DNA of 64,000 bases from Chroococcidiopsis thermalis PCC 7203 (GCF_000317125.1 NC_019695.1:1662336-1726335); one strand, 5' to 3'. Shown: positions 8,894 to 17,942, counted from the first letter of the stretch. Made by a program: numbers and translations. The notes: a model not told the origin generated them from the letters alone.

Positions 8894-8948
8894 ACTTCAC
8901 ATACGCTGTTCGATCGCTCATCCAGATCCTACCGTAGCTGCTAAGTAA

Positions 8949-8985
8949 GTCAAAAGTTAAATGTCAAAAGTCAAAAGTACAAATT
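8949..8985. repeat. Heptamer tract (gtcaaaa)
   Basis: Four to five imperfect gtcaaaa / gttaaat units lie between the PsiE-like gene and the FAD oxidoreductase start. Confidence 0.7.
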
Positions 8986-9002
8986 AAGCTGTTTATTCAT
9001 AA

Positions 9003-9485
9003 TTAATGCCCTTTATGTGGCGGATATTTGGCATTAGTGCGTCTGACTAACCAGTAACAAATAGAAAGAGCAATAATCGCTGCCGCAAGTGCTAATAGTT
9101 GAGAATCAGTAATTTTGCCAAGATCGAGAATGATAATTTTGCGAGCAATTGCAATTAAAGATGTGACAATTACCATCTCGATTTGAATGATATGACTGCT
9201 AAGATAAGAAGTAATATTTTGCGTAATTTCTAGAGCAATAAGAATGTTTAAAAATAAACCAAATATTCTGAGTAAGCCAGCAGAAAAATTCCCTAGTTCA
9301 GAAACAAGTAGCAGTTCTTTAGCTAAAGTCACGCCCAAATCTATAATGGCAAATAAAATAACTCCTAACATTGCTAGCGTTAAGAGTTTGGCAAAAAAAT
9401 CTTCTACTTTATCAACAAAAACTAAAAAATTTGGATTCGTGTTTTTATCTACTAGGGGTGATATTAGTTTTCGCAATAACTTCAT
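9003..9485 (-). CDS. PsiE-like membrane protein (phosphate-starvation-inducible E family)
   Basis: Integral membrane protein of 160 aa. There are four hydrophobic segments at about 33-55, 70-87, 101-118 and 128-146. The core IALEITQNITSYLSSHIIQ followed by SLIAIARKIIILDL matches the PsiE family (PF06146), named for a phosphate-starvation gene in E. coli. Its biochemical role is unknown. The ATG at 9485 is immediately preceded by a gttaaaa/gtcaaaa heptamer tract and has no Shine-Dalgarno. No Pho-box-like sequence is recognisable in the short leader. Confidence 0.8.
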   Translation of the reverse strand: MKLLRKLISPLVDKNTNPNFLVFVDKVEDFFAKLLTLAMLGVILFAIIDLGVTLAKELLLVSELGNFSAGLLRIFGLFLNILIALEITQNITSYLSSHIIQIEMVIVTSLIAIARKIIILDLGKITDSQLLALAAAIIALSICYWLVRRTNAKYPPHKGH

Positions 9486-9486
9486 T

Positions 9487-9525
9487 GGTTAAAAGTCAAA
9501 AGTTAAAAGTTAAAATTCAAAAGAC
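9487..9525. repeat. Heptamer tract abutting the psiE-like start
   Basis: Units gttaaaa / gtcaaaa begin two bases upstream of the start codon at 9485 and occupy the place of the leader. Confidence 0.75.
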
Positions 9526-9624
9526 TGCAAGCTAACTACACCCAGCAAATTAAATGTCGAATAACTAATGCTGATGAGAAGATCGTACCAGAGATAAGCC
9601 AAGATAGAAGTATTCTGCTAAACG

Positions 9625-10326
9625 TTACAGTTCCAGCAAACCTGGTGGCGGTGCGATTTCAATTCTTCTCATCTCTAGATCTACAACAGGTGCGATCGCT
9701 TTCACAAATGGAATCAAAACTTTTCTTGGGTGAGTCGGGAGTTGGGAAGCGGGTGGAGGCGGAGGTGTCCTCCGCATCGGAACCGCGTAGTCGGGAGTCG
9801 GGAGTGGAGGATCGCTAATTTTGACTTCTGACTTTTGACTTTTGGCTTCTTGATGCAACTGTACTTCTAACAAGTCGTTTCCAGCAGGAATGACATCTGT
9901 TACCGTACCGATGCTCTCGCCAGTTTCTTGTAAGAAGACTTCTAAACCGATCAGATCGACGACATGATATTCATCTTCTCCTAATTCGGGGCGATCGCTT
10001 TCTGGTACGAGCAAGACACAATCCCGTAGTGCTTCAGCTTGGCTGCGATCTTCAATTCCCTCTAAGGCTACCACGTACAATCCCTTACCTGGAATATCTC
10101 GACCTTCAATTAATTCAATTGGTTCTGGTTCTGTTTTCCCTGGACGCAATAACCAACGCTGTCCTGGTTCGATAAATCGTTCGGGAAAGTCTGAATCGGG
10201 GTAAACTCTGACTTCTCCATCTAATCCTTGAGGTGCAACGATTGTACCAATTGCTAACCAGCCATCGGGAATTTGTGGTTTTTGATTTTGAGATTTAAGT
10301 TTTGAACTCGTATTTTTGCCATTCAT
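9625..10326 (-). CDS. rimM: Ribosome maturation factor RimM with a repeat-derived insertion
   Basis: Assists 30S head assembly by binding ribosomal protein S19. The N-terminal beta-barrel opens [17 protein letters not shown]. The C-terminal PRC domain runs from [15 protein letters not shown] to the end motif [20 protein letters not shown]. Normally the strand ending LLEVQLH leads within a few residues to [11 protein letters not shown]. Here about 40 residues intervene, encoded at 9730-9849 by gtcaaaa and gactccc heptamer-type sequence kept in frame. I prefer the ATG at 10326; a TTG at 10347 would overlap the GNAT gene. It follows the GNAT gene by 10 bp and is probably co-transcribed. Whether the inserted loop is tolerated is unknown, but the flanking domain looks intact. 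Confidence 0.92.
   Translation of the reverse strand: MNGKNTSSKLKSQNQKPQIPDGWLAIGTIVAPQGLDGEVRVYPDSDFPERFIEPGQRWLLRPGKTEPEPIELIEGRDIPGKGLYVVALEGIEDRSQAEALRDCVLLVPESDRPELGEDEYHVVDLIGLEVFLQETGESIGTVTDVIPAGNDLLEVQLHQEAKSQKSEVKISDPPLPTPDYAVPMRRTPPPPPASQLPTHPRKVLIPFVKAIAPVVDLEMRRIEIAPPPGLLEL
9730..9849. repeat. STRR-type sequence inserted inside rimM
   Basis: On the plus strand, a gagtcgg / gggagtc stretch appears at about 9732-9815 and a gacttct / gactttt stretch at about 9820-9845. These are the same units that fill intergenic gaps elsewhere, here within a reading frame. Residues encoded include [11 protein letters not shown] and [13 protein letters not shown]. Confidence 0.85.
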
Positions 10327-10336
10327 AATAGTAGCG

Positions 10337-10843
10337 TTAAACCGCAAACTCCTGGGCTAAATCTATCAACGATCGGTCGGTTACTCTGAAGACAGTCCAC
10401 TCATTCATTGGTACTGCTCCTAGTTTTTGATAAAAGTTTATTGCTGTCTCATTCCAGTCTAATACCCACCACTCCAAGCGACCGCAGTTTCGCTCTTGAG
10501 CAAGATAGGCTAGATAACTGAGCATAACACGACCGATTCCCCGTCCGCGCATCTCTGGTTTTACGTACAAATCTTCTAGATAAATACCCGCACGTCCGAG
10601 AAATGTTGAGAAGTTATGAAAGAAAAGTGCAAAACTGACAGGTTGCTTTTGATAGTAACCTAAAATAACTTCTGCGCCTTTTCTGTCGCCAAAAAGAGAC
10701 TCTCGTAAAATAGCTTCAGTAGCAACAACTTCATGACTCAGTTGCTCGTACTCAGCCAGCTCTTTGATAAATTGTAATACTACTGGTACGTCATCCGGTT
10801 CGGCAAATCTCATCTCAAAATTGAGAATTTTAGTTTCAATCAT
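10337..10843 (-). CDS. GNAT family N-acetyltransferase (SSAT/diamine acetyltransferase-like)
   Basis: Acetyl-CoA-dependent N-acetyltransferase of 168 aa. The pyrophosphate-binding motif A is at about 91-110 ([18 protein letters not shown]). The [18 protein letters not shown] strand and the [19 protein letters not shown] motif B region resemble spermidine/thialysine acetyltransferases. A polyamine or related amine is therefore a reasonable guess at substrate, not shown. The ATG at 10843 gives a complete first strand ([10 protein letters not shown]). rimM begins 10 bp after the stop, so the two are likely one transcript. Confidence 0.85.
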   Translation of the reverse strand: MIETKILNFEMRFAEPDDVPVVLQFIKELAEYEQLSHEVVATEAILRESLFGDRKGAEVILGYYQKQPVSFALFFHNFSTFLGRAGIYLEDLYVKPEMRGRGIGRVMLSYLAYLAQERNCGRLEWWVLDWNETAINFYQKLGAVPMNEWTVFRVTDRSLIDLAQEFAV

Positions 10844-10872
10844 AAAACTACTGAGATGTCGATTGGGAATCT

Positions 10873-10907
10873 TTTAACTTTTAACTTTTAACTTTTGACT
10901 TTGCATA
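10873..10907. repeat. Heptamer tract (ttttaac / ttttgac) at the avtA 3' end
   Basis: Four to five units. Read on the minus strand they encode the last residues of the aminotransferase (AKSKVKS) and its stop codon. Confidence 0.8.
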
Positions 10908-12161
10908 AACCTGTTCTGCTACTTTTGCGAGTCGCTGCATTCCCACTGCAATTTCTTCATTGCTAGCAGTCAGACTAATCCGCAAACATTGCTGTTTGTG
11001 AATCCAATCTTCGTGCAAACCAGGGAAGAAGGAACTACCAGGAACGACAATGACATTTTCTTGTTTGAGTTGTTGATAAAATTCCCAATCGGTTAAAGGT
11101 AAATCTTTTAACCATAACCAAGCAAAAATTGCTCCTTCGCCACGATGCAAAAACCAAGGTATATCAGGCATCGCCTGTTCTAAAGTAGATTCTAATACCT
11201 CAAACTTTTGCCGATAAAAAGGTCGAATAACATTGCTAGAAATTTCTGCTAAAGCACCAGAATTAATCGCTAAAGCCGCGATCGCCTGTCCGTAACGTGA
11301 CGGATGGATGCACATATTTGTCTGAAACGATTCCAGAATTTGAATTAATTTTTCATCTCCGATCGCCACTCCAATTCTTTCACCTGGCAATCCGGCTTTG
11401 GATAAACTCATGCAATGGAGAATGTTGTCACCAAATACAGGAGACATTTCCGTAAAATTCAAAGCTGGAAAGGGAGGCGCATAGGCAGAGTCGATAATAA
11501 CTGGAACGTTATAAGGTGCAGCCAAAGCTGCAATTTTCTTGACTTCCTCATCCGTCAAAACGTTACCCGTAGGATTGCAGGGACGAGAAAATATGACGCA
11601 TCCCGTCTCTTCGTTAATTTTAAGTTGACTGAAATCGGGGCGATATTTGAATCTATGGGCGGCTGCATCGATATCTAGTGCAGGCTTATAGGCAATTAAC
11701 GCTTCTGGGGCAAGACTTACGCCACCATAACCCGTGTAATCTGGACTTAGGGGTAGAACGATCTGCCTTAACTCACCATCGAGACAGTAACCACCAAAAG
11801 CATTTGCAGCGTAGAAATAGAGAGTTTGACTACCAGGCGTAATCAGGATATTGCGATCGCTTAAGTTTAACCCGTAGCGGCGATTGAAATCAGATGCGAT
11901 CGCGCTAATCAGTGGCGCGTACCCCTGACTCGATCCATAACGACAGACGACTTCGCCATAGTCAGAACTGGCTAACAACTGCGCCGTACAGTCTCGCCAT
12001 AACTGCTCTACCTCCGGCAAAATCAGCGGATTTCCCGCACTTAAATTAATAAACTCCTTACCTGCACCTGCTTGCAGCGTTTCAATAATATCTTTCATAA
12101 TTGCTCGCACCCCCGTTAGGTGGGACATTTGAGCGCCAATTTTCGTTAGGGCAGGGTTCAT
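10881..12161 (-). CDS. avtA: Valine-pyruvate aminotransferase
   Basis: PLP-dependent fold-type I aminotransferase that exchanges amino groups between valine and pyruvate/alanine. Recognisable parts are MNPALTKIGAQMSHLTGVRAI at the N-terminus, the SRPCNPTGN loop (about 192-200), the carbonyl-binding IIDSAYAPPF, and the Schiff-base lysine in SLSKAGLPGERIG (Lys255). I chose the ATG at 12161, which gives the family's usual N-terminus; a TTG at 12197 would add 12 residues. The last seven residues are encoded by a gttaaaa/gtcaaaa heptamer array. A distinct paralogue activity (another branched-chain or aromatic transaminase) cannot be excluded. Confidence 0.88.
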   Translation of the reverse strand: MNPALTKIGAQMSHLTGVRAIMKDIIETLQAGAGKEFINLSAGNPLILPEVEQLWRDCTAQLLASSDYGEVVCRYGSSQGYAPLISAIASDFNRRYGLNLSDRNILITPGSQTLYFYAANAFGGYCLDGELRQIVLPLSPDYTGYGGVSLAPEALIAYKPALDIDAAAHRFKYRPDFSQLKINEETGCVIFSRPCNPTGNVLTDEEVKKIAALAAPYNVPVIIDSAYAPPFPALNFTEMSPVFGDNILHCMSLSKAGLPGERIGVAIGDEKLIQILESFQTNMCIHPSRYGQAIAALAINSGALAEISSNVIRPFYRQKFEVLESTLEQAMPDIPWFLHRGEGAIFAWLWLKDLPLTDWEFYQQLKQENVIVVPGSSFFPGLHEDWIHKQQCLRISLTASNEEIAVGMQRLAKVAEQVYAKSKVKS

Positions 12162-12249
12162 AAGCAGATATGTAGGAGACTTTCTTAATTTAACCAAATC
12201 GGAGGAGTCGGGAGTCGGGGAAGAGAGCTGAGGAAGCAGAGGGGACTAG

Positions 12250-12305
12250 GGAGACAAGGTAGACAAGGGAGACAAGGGAGACAAGGGAGACAAGGGAGAC
12301 AAGGG
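12250..12305. repeat. Nonamer tandem array (gagacaagg)
   Basis: About six units, nearly perfect. The same 9-mer recurs near 31150-31200, 33484-33549 (complement) and 49271-49310. Confidence 0.9.
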
Positions 12306-12341
12306 ATCTGAGGGTGAAACTGGCTGTTGCCTCTTGCCTTA

Positions 12342-12377
12342 TTAACCAACTACCAACTACCCATTACCCATTACCAA
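12342..12377. repeat. Heptamer tracts (accaact, cattacc)
   Basis: Two to three units of each type in tandem, upstream of the phosphorylase gene. Confidence 0.75.
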
Positions 12378-12421
12378 ACTTAACATCCAGCAAAATTTTG
12401 TTAAAACATCCTTTATCTAAT

Positions 12422-12450
12422 TTGACACTGAAATCTGGAAAAAGTGTAAA
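12422..12450 (+). promoter_or_regulatory. Possible sigma-70-type promoter for glgP
   Basis: A perfect TTGACA at 12422-12427 is followed after 17 bases by TGTAAA, a four-of-six match to the -10 consensus. It lies about 165 bp before the start codon. Based on consensus only. Confidence 0.35.
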
Positions 12451-12614
12451 TAAAAATCTTAAAGTAGACATACTCCGTATATGCTAAAAATCCTAACTGG
12501 GATGATGTTGGCGAGGATAAATTACCCAGGTTTCTATTACCGAGTCGAGTTTTAATTGGTTTGTATTGCCATCGGTTTTAGAGCAGAGAGTTCACAAGAG
12601 AGTACTGGAATAAT

Positions 12615-14828
12615 ATGACGAATAAATCTGCGATCGCCCCAGCACAAAAGCTGAGCGAAAAACTACCCCTGCCACTCAAAAGATTGGCAGATCTGGCTTA
12701 TAACTATTGGTGGAGTTGGACGAGCGAACGAGTTTTCCTATTTCAAAACATTTCGCCGGAAGCTTGGGAGCGTTACGGGCATAACCCTGTAGCCGTGTTG
12801 GAATCGGCTTCTTACGAACGCCTGACCCAATTAGCAGAAGACCCTTTCTACATCAAACATTTATCCCAGGTGGTGGCTGAGTTTGATGCTTACATGAATC
12901 AGCAAGATACCTGGGTGAGTCGAGTTGCACCGCAAATTTCCTGGCAAAATCCGATCGCCTATTTCTGTGCTGAGTTTGGCATTCACGAATCTCTCCCCGT
13001 TTATTCGGGCGGTTTGGGTATTCTAGCTGGAGATCACCTCAAATCTGCTTCCGATCTGGGCGTACCTCTGATCGGCGTAGGATTGTTGTATCGTCAAGGC
13101 TATTTCCGGCAGCGGCTCAATCGTAGTGGTTGGCAAGAAGATTACTACATTGACAATGTTTTCCAGCAAATGCCGCTGGAGTTGATGTTGAACGAACGGG
13201 GAGAAGCCCTGACGATCGCGCTGCAAGTTAGACAGCGGATGGTCAAAGTTCAAATTTGGCGGACGCAAGTGGGTAGGGTGAGTCTCTACTTGCTCGATAC
13301 AGACCGCGAAGACAACGACCCGATCGATCGCTGGCTCACGGGACACCTCTACGGGGGCAACCAAGACACGCGGATCGCCCAAGAGGTGGTTTTGGGGATT
13401 GGCGGAGTCAAGGCGCTTACAGCTTTGGGAATTCAGCCCTCAATTCACCACTTGAACGAGGGACACGCTGCGTTTTGCACCCTAGAGATTGCTTGGCAAG
13501 AAATGGAGCGGACGGGCAAACCTTTCTACGATGTGGAAGCGAGCGTCCGCAATCGCTGCGTCTTTACGACTCATACCCCCGTACCCGCCGGACACGATGT
13601 CTTCTCTCCCGATTTGATGGATTCTCATTTTGCGCAATATTGGGCGCAGTTGCGGCTATCGCGAGAGCAGTTTTTAGCTTTGGGCGCGAAAAGACTGGGC
13701 GATCCTTGGGAGCCTTTTGGTATGACTGTCTTAGCGCTGCGGATGTGCCGCGCTGCTAATGGCGTGAGCGAATTGCACGGCAGAGTTTCGCGGCAAATGT
13801 GGACTGCTTTGTATCCCGATCGCCCTGAAAACCGCGTACCCATCGGTCACATCACCAATGGCGTTCACGCCCCGACTTGGACGGCTCCGTTGATGGCTGA
13901 CCTTTATACTCAGTATCTAGGTACAGATTGGCAGACGCGGGCGATCGATCCGGCAATGTGGGCAGATGTCGATCGCATTCCCGATGCGGAATTATGGCAG
14001 CGACATCAAGTTTTGAAAGAGCGTTTGATTGCCTTTACCCGTTACAGAATCAAAAAAGCCAGAACGGATCGGGGTGAAGTAGGCGATCGCATCCATGCTG
14101 CCGATCTGTTGCTCGATCCCAATGCCCTCACGATTGGTTTCGCCCGTCGCTTCTCCCAATACAAACGGGGCAATCTGCTGTTACGGGATGCGGAAAGAGC
14201 GTTGAAGATCTTTGGTAATGCTCAGCGTCCAGTCCAAATTGTCTTTGCTGGTAAAGCTCACCCCGCCGATGAGGAAGGTAAGCGGATCATCCAAAAATTG
14301 ATGGAGTGGTGTCAGCATTCTGCAATTCAGCATCGAGTGGCGTTTATTGAAGACTACGACATTTACGTAGCACAGAAGTTAGTGCAAGGCGTAGATGTTT
14401 GGTTGAATAATCCCCGTCGTCCCCTGGAGGCTTCTGGTACGAGCGGGCAAAAAGTCTGTTTTAATGGCGGGATCAACTGTAGCGTCCTTGATGGTTGGTG
14501 GTGCGAAGGCTATCAAGTTGGGATGGATGGCAAGGGAATCAACGGTTGGGCGATCGGTGAAGATGCTCATACAAGCAATCAAGAGTTGCAGGATCGGATC
14601 GATTCTGAATCCCTCTACAAGTTATTGGAAGAGGAAATTGCGCCTCTATACTACGATCGCGACAACAACGGCATTCCGCACCGCTGGATTCAAATGATGA
14701 AGGCATCGATTAAGACGAATGCACCTCTGTTTAATACGGATCGGATGATCGCCGATTACGTGACGCGCATCTACGCTCCTGGTTGTTCGACAATCTCTAC
14801 ACCAAGTTTGGCTCAAGTGATTGTCTAA
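12615..14828 (+). CDS. glgP: Alpha-glucan (glycogen) phosphorylase, GT35
   Basis: Releases glucose-1-phosphate from glycogen or maltodextrin with phosphate, using PLP. It is the shorter Thermotoga-type phosphorylase (737 aa). Landmarks are FCAEFGIHESLPVYSGGLGILAGDH near residues 115-142 and HLNEGHAAF near 280. The cofactor loop is ASGTSGQKVCFNGG, with Lys613 as the PLP lysine. The start is an ATG at 12615 preceded by GGAATAAT. It heads the carbohydrate block and points away from avtA. It converges with treY across tandem terminator-like repeats. Together with GlgX and MalQ it could degrade stored glucan. Confidence 0.93.
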   Translation: MTNKSAIAPAQKLSEKLPLPLKRLADLAYNYWWSWTSERVFLFQNISPEAWERYGHNPVAVLESASYERLTQLAEDPFYIKHLSQVVAEFDAYMNQQDTWVSRVAPQISWQNPIAYFCAEFGIHESLPVYSGGLGILAGDHLKSASDLGVPLIGVGLLYRQGYFRQRLNRSGWQEDYYIDNVFQQMPLELMLNERGEALTIALQVRQRMVKVQIWRTQVGRVSLYLLDTDREDNDPIDRWLTGHLYGGNQDTRIAQEVVLGIGGVKALTALGIQPSIHHLNEGHAAFCTLEIAWQEMERTGKPFYDVEASVRNRCVFTTHTPVPAGHDVFSPDLMDSHFAQYWAQLRLSREQFLALGAKRLGDPWEPFGMTVLALRMCRAANGVSELHGRVSRQMWTALYPDRPENRVPIGHITNGVHAPTWTAPLMADLYTQYLGTDWQTRAIDPAMWADVDRIPDAELWQRHQVLKERLIAFTRYRIKKARTDRGEVGDRIHAADLLLDPNALTIGFARRFSQYKRGNLLLRDAERALKIFGNAQRPVQIVFAGKAHPADEEGKRIIQKLMEWCQHSAIQHRVAFIEDYDIYVAQKLVQGVDVWLNNPRRPLEASGTSGQKVCFNGGINCSVLDGWWCEGYQVGMDGKGINGWAIGEDAHTSNQELQDRIDSESLYKLLEEEIAPLYYDRDNNGIPHRWIQMMKASIKTNAPLFNTDRMIADYVTRIYAPGCSTISTPSLAQVIV

Positions 14829-14875
14829 TTTGATTTGCCAATTTTTTTAAAAGGGGACGATACAACAATACAATT

Positions 14876-14951
14876 GGAGATCCCCCAACCCCCTTCACAA
14901 GGGGGCTTTCTTTGGAGATCCCTCAATCCCCTTCACAAGGGGGCTTTCTTT
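14876..14951 (+). terminator. Two tandem 38 bp terminator-like repeats
   Basis: Units at 14876-14913 and 14914-14951 differ at two positions. Each holds a C5TT-CAC-AAG5 stem (seven pairs in unit 1) followed by a T-rich ctttcttt tail, the shape of an intrinsic terminator reading out of glgP. More G/C-run palindromes of the same family follow to about 15030. Confidence 0.7.
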
Positions 14952-15035
14952 TTCCCCTTTTGACGAGGGCTTTATTCCTCGCCTTAAAAAGGGGGCTTTC
15001 CCCCCTTAAAAAGGGGGCTAGGGGGATCTAGTTGG
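14952..15035. repeat. Further aaggggg / cccccttaa palindromic repeats
   Basis: Degenerate relatives of the tandem units lie between the convergent glgP and treY genes, ending ctagggggatct. Similar elements lie right after stop codons or gene ends at 32608-32640 and 53447-53479. Confidence 0.7.
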
Positions 15036-15057
15036 AGTTTCTCCCTGAAAATAAAAG

Positions 15058-17853
15058 TTATTTTCGTCCAATTAACAGCGCTACGGGAAACTCTTTCAAC
15101 GTGTCAGCAACTGGCAACTTTCCATCAGTTTGAATATTTTGATGAGTAATTGTGTCCTCCCACTTTGAAGCTATTTCGGCAGGTATTTGAATATAAGTAT
15201 CTTGCCAAACTTCGCCAAATGGATACTCACCAGGTTGAATTAAACTCGTTAAGAAGCGAGGGGCGATCGCAATAGCTGTTGTATTTTCAAAACTGCGTGC
15301 GAAAGCCACGATATTTTCTTTGTACTTGCCGCTAATTTCTAGAGGTTGATATTCTCCTTTTTGAAAAACATCTAAATATTTCGTTCTCGCTTTCAAAATT
15401 TGATGAGTTAGAAACAGCTTAATTCTGCCATCTTCCTTTGTAGCTAGCAGATCGGCAATTAGAGCAGAAATATTCGTGCTAATTTTCTCTTTGATTTCCG
15501 ACAAATAAGAGTTTCTCTGCTCGAAATCAACTGGACGACGATTATCTGGATCGACTAAACTTAAATCCCATAGTTCCGTTCCTTGGTAAAAATCAGGAAC
15601 CCCAGGAGAAACTGATTTTAGCAGAGTTTGAGATAGGGAATTAAAGATACCATAGTAAGAAACCTTCTTTTGAAATGGGAGAAACTCTTTCAGAAATTGA
15701 TTGTTTTCCGACTGATTCAAGACTGCTTCGACAAAACTAGTGCAAGCATCTTCATAAGTCTGATTTTGCCGCAGCCAAGCCGTGTAGACTTTTGCTTCGC
15801 GAATTGCCTTGAGCATATATTCTTTGACGCGATCGCTAAAGCCATTTATTTCACTCTCTAAGAATGGATATGCCCCTACTAAAGTTTGATAAAATGCGTA
15901 TTCATCATTGCGATCGGGAAAAATTGAGTTTTTATGTTGCGTTTTATAAGAACGATTTAATTCCATCCAACTACGAACTTGTTGCTGCCATTCGTCAGGA
16001 ATTTCTGACAGAACGTTGATTCTCGCCCTCACATCTTCACCCCGTTTGGTATCGTGGGTTGAAGTTGCACTCATAGCATGAGTCCATGTCTGATTTCGAT
16101 GTTGGTTAAAACTATGAAACTCAGCTAAATCCATTCCAAAATGGTCTGGTTCGCCACCAACTTCATTTAAAGAAAGCAAGCGGTAATAGACATATAAAGC
16201 TGTATCTTCTACCCCTTTTGCCATCAGCGGTCCCGTATATTGTTGCATTCGCATAACAAAATATAACCACTGGTCTTTCTCAGCTTGAGTCAGAGTGGGT
16301 TCGTATTCTAGTAAGAGTAGTTTCTCGATAAAATTTAGTTCGTTTTGTAACAGAGGTGTGCCATCTTTAGCAGCTTGAATGACTGCTTGAATATACTGTC
16401 GATCCTGCTCAGAAATTCCGGCAGCATTGATGTAAGTACAATAGATGGGAAAACGGGTGAGAACTTCTGCGATCGCACGTTTTAAGCCATTGAGAGTAAA
16501 ATCATTACCATAACGATATCTACCCGCAATTTTCTTTAGCAAGACACTCAAGTTATCAATATCACCTGCTAGATTTTTATCGATAATTAAATGCTTTTTC
16601 TCGGCTACAACATCAGGAAAAATCGTGATAAATCCGGTTAGATTTCGATAAATTTCGTCAAACTTATCTCGATTTGCTTTTTGACAGAAAAGTCCATTCA
16701 CATAGTTTAGATAATCGTAGCCAGAAGTCCCCTGAATTTGCCAGTAATTAGGTATGTCTTCCCCAATTTGCAAAATCTTTTCGACGGTGATATAAGTATC
16801 ACCTACTTTTTCCCGCAGTCTTTCTAAGTATTGAGTAGGATCGTAAAGACCATCGATGTGATCGATTCTTAAACCTGTAAACTTGCCTTCGTTAACTAAT
16901 TTTGCAATGAGTTCGTGAGTAGCGTTGAAGACTTTGAGTTCTTCTACTTTGACTGAGATTAATTCGTTGACTGTAAAAAATCTGCGATAATTAATTTCTT
17001 CTGCACCTACTTTCCAGTAAGAAAGTCGAAAGAACTGTTCTGAAAGTAACTTATCTAAAAGATTAAAACTTTCAGTATTTCCTGGTTCGCCATTAAAAAC
17101 CTTAATATTATCATCGATAAAAGCTTTTACTTCAGGATTGCCTTCATACAGTTCCCAAAGTAAGCCTCTAACAAATTCTGTTTGATCTTGTCTTCTTTGT
17201 TTACCAACAACATCAGCAGAGATATTCTTAAGAATGTAGAGAATTGCTAGAAGTTTAACAAAATCTGGATGTCTTCTACCTAGCGTTCTAGCTAATTTAC
17301 CTAAATTGTAGGTCAAGAAAGTTGCATAGGATTCTAGTTTTAACGGCAAGCTTAGACTGTAATAGTTGACAGTCAAGCCGGTTTGTTCGTACTTGAGTTG
17401 AATTTCTCCATTCTCTAACGATTCTCCATAAAAATTTCCTAGCATCGGTGCTAAGATTGGTTCTTTGTTATCAGTGAAAGGAGCATTCCAAGCAATGTCA
17501 AAATATTCTACATAGGCTGAATCAGACCCATTTTCTAGGACATCCATCAACCATACATTTTGGCTGTCATAAGCCATGTGGTTAGGGACGATATCTTGCA
17601 ACCAACCTAATTGATGCTGTTTAATTTCGGCAATCAAAGCATCAAAATCTGCTTCAGTTCCTAGTTCGGGATTGAGTTGAGTTGGATCGACAACATCGTA
17701 ACCGTGAGTACTACCCGTTCTAGCTTTAAATATCGGTGAAGCGTAGAGATCGGAAACTCCCAAAGCTGCTAGATACGCGGTAATTTTTTTCGCATCTGCA
17801 AATTTAAATTCCGAGTTAAATTGAATGCGGTAAGTAGCTGTGGGAATGCGCAT
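15058..17853 (-). CDS. treY: Malto-oligosyltrehalose synthase
   Basis: Isomerises the reducing-end alpha-1,4 bond of maltodextrins to the alpha,alpha-1,1 bond of trehalose (GH13). About 931 aa from the ATG at 17853. It shows the N-terminus MRIPTATYRIQFNSEF, LYASPIFKARTGSTHGYDVVD, DIVPNHMAYDS, the nucleophile Asp331 in LRIDHIDGLYDP, the acid Glu358 in VEKIL, STHDTKRGEDVRAR and DFYQGTELWD. The open frame reaches back to 17946, but the extra residues come from acccatc/acccatt heptamers and a neighbouring stretch, so I reject them. treZ lies immediately upstream on the same strand. The product is maltooligosyltrehalose, the TreZ substrate. Confidence 0.95.
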   Translation of the reverse strand: MRIPTATYRIQFNSEFKFADAKKITAYLAALGVSDLYASPIFKARTGSTHGYDVVDPTQLNPELGTEADFDALIAEIKQHQLGWLQDIVPNHMAYDSQNVWLMDVLENGSDSAYVEYFDIAWNAPFTDNKEPILAPMLGNFYGESLENGEIQLKYEQTGLTVNYYSLSLPLKLESYATFLTYNLGKLARTLGRRHPDFVKLLAILYILKNISADVVGKQRRQDQTEFVRGLLWELYEGNPEVKAFIDDNIKVFNGEPGNTESFNLLDKLLSEQFFRLSYWKVGAEEINYRRFFTVNELISVKVEELKVFNATHELIAKLVNEGKFTGLRIDHIDGLYDPTQYLERLREKVGDTYITVEKILQIGEDIPNYWQIQGTSGYDYLNYVNGLFCQKANRDKFDEIYRNLTGFITIFPDVVAEKKHLIIDKNLAGDIDNLSVLLKKIAGRYRYGNDFTLNGLKRAIAEVLTRFPIYCTYINAAGISEQDRQYIQAVIQAAKDGTPLLQNELNFIEKLLLLEYEPTLTQAEKDQWLYFVMRMQQYTGPLMAKGVEDTALYVYYRLLSLNEVGGEPDHFGMDLAEFHSFNQHRNQTWTHAMSATSTHDTKRGEDVRARINVLSEIPDEWQQQVRSWMELNRSYKTQHKNSIFPDRNDEYAFYQTLVGAYPFLESEINGFSDRVKEYMLKAIREAKVYTAWLRQNQTYEDACTSFVEAVLNQSENNQFLKEFLPFQKKVSYYGIFNSLSQTLLKSVSPGVPDFYQGTELWDLSLVDPDNRRPVDFEQRNSYLSEIKEKISTNISALIADLLATKEDGRIKLFLTHQILKARTKYLDVFQKGEYQPLEISGKYKENIVAFARSFENTTAIAIAPRFLTSLIQPGEYPFGEVWQDTYIQIPAEIASKWEDTITHQNIQTDGKLPVADTLKEFPVALLIGRK

Positions 17854-17898
17854 GAGAATGGTAATGGGTAATGGGTGATGGGTGATGGGTGATGGGTA
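17854..17898. repeat. Heptamer tract (gggtaat / gggtgat) abutting the treY start
   Basis: About five units directly upstream of the start codon at 17853. It replaces the position of a ribosome binding site. Confidence 0.8.
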
Positions 17899-17942
17899 AC
17901 TGTTAATTATTAGATTTGATAGCAACCAAGCTATAACAACCA

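Larger units (their letters stand above)
12162..12614. other. Divergent intergenic region, repeats and glgP leader
   Basis: From the avtA side it holds gggagtc heptamers (12201-12220), a gagacaagg nonamer array (12250-12305), accaact/cattacc heptamers (12342-12377), and then about 240 bp without repeats that should contain the phosphorylase promoter. No further gene is visible. Confidence 0.7.

Noticed and set aside
12250-12305. Regularly spaced repeats that could suggest a CRISPR array
   Set aside because: The units are contiguous 9-mers with no spacers, and no cas gene is present.
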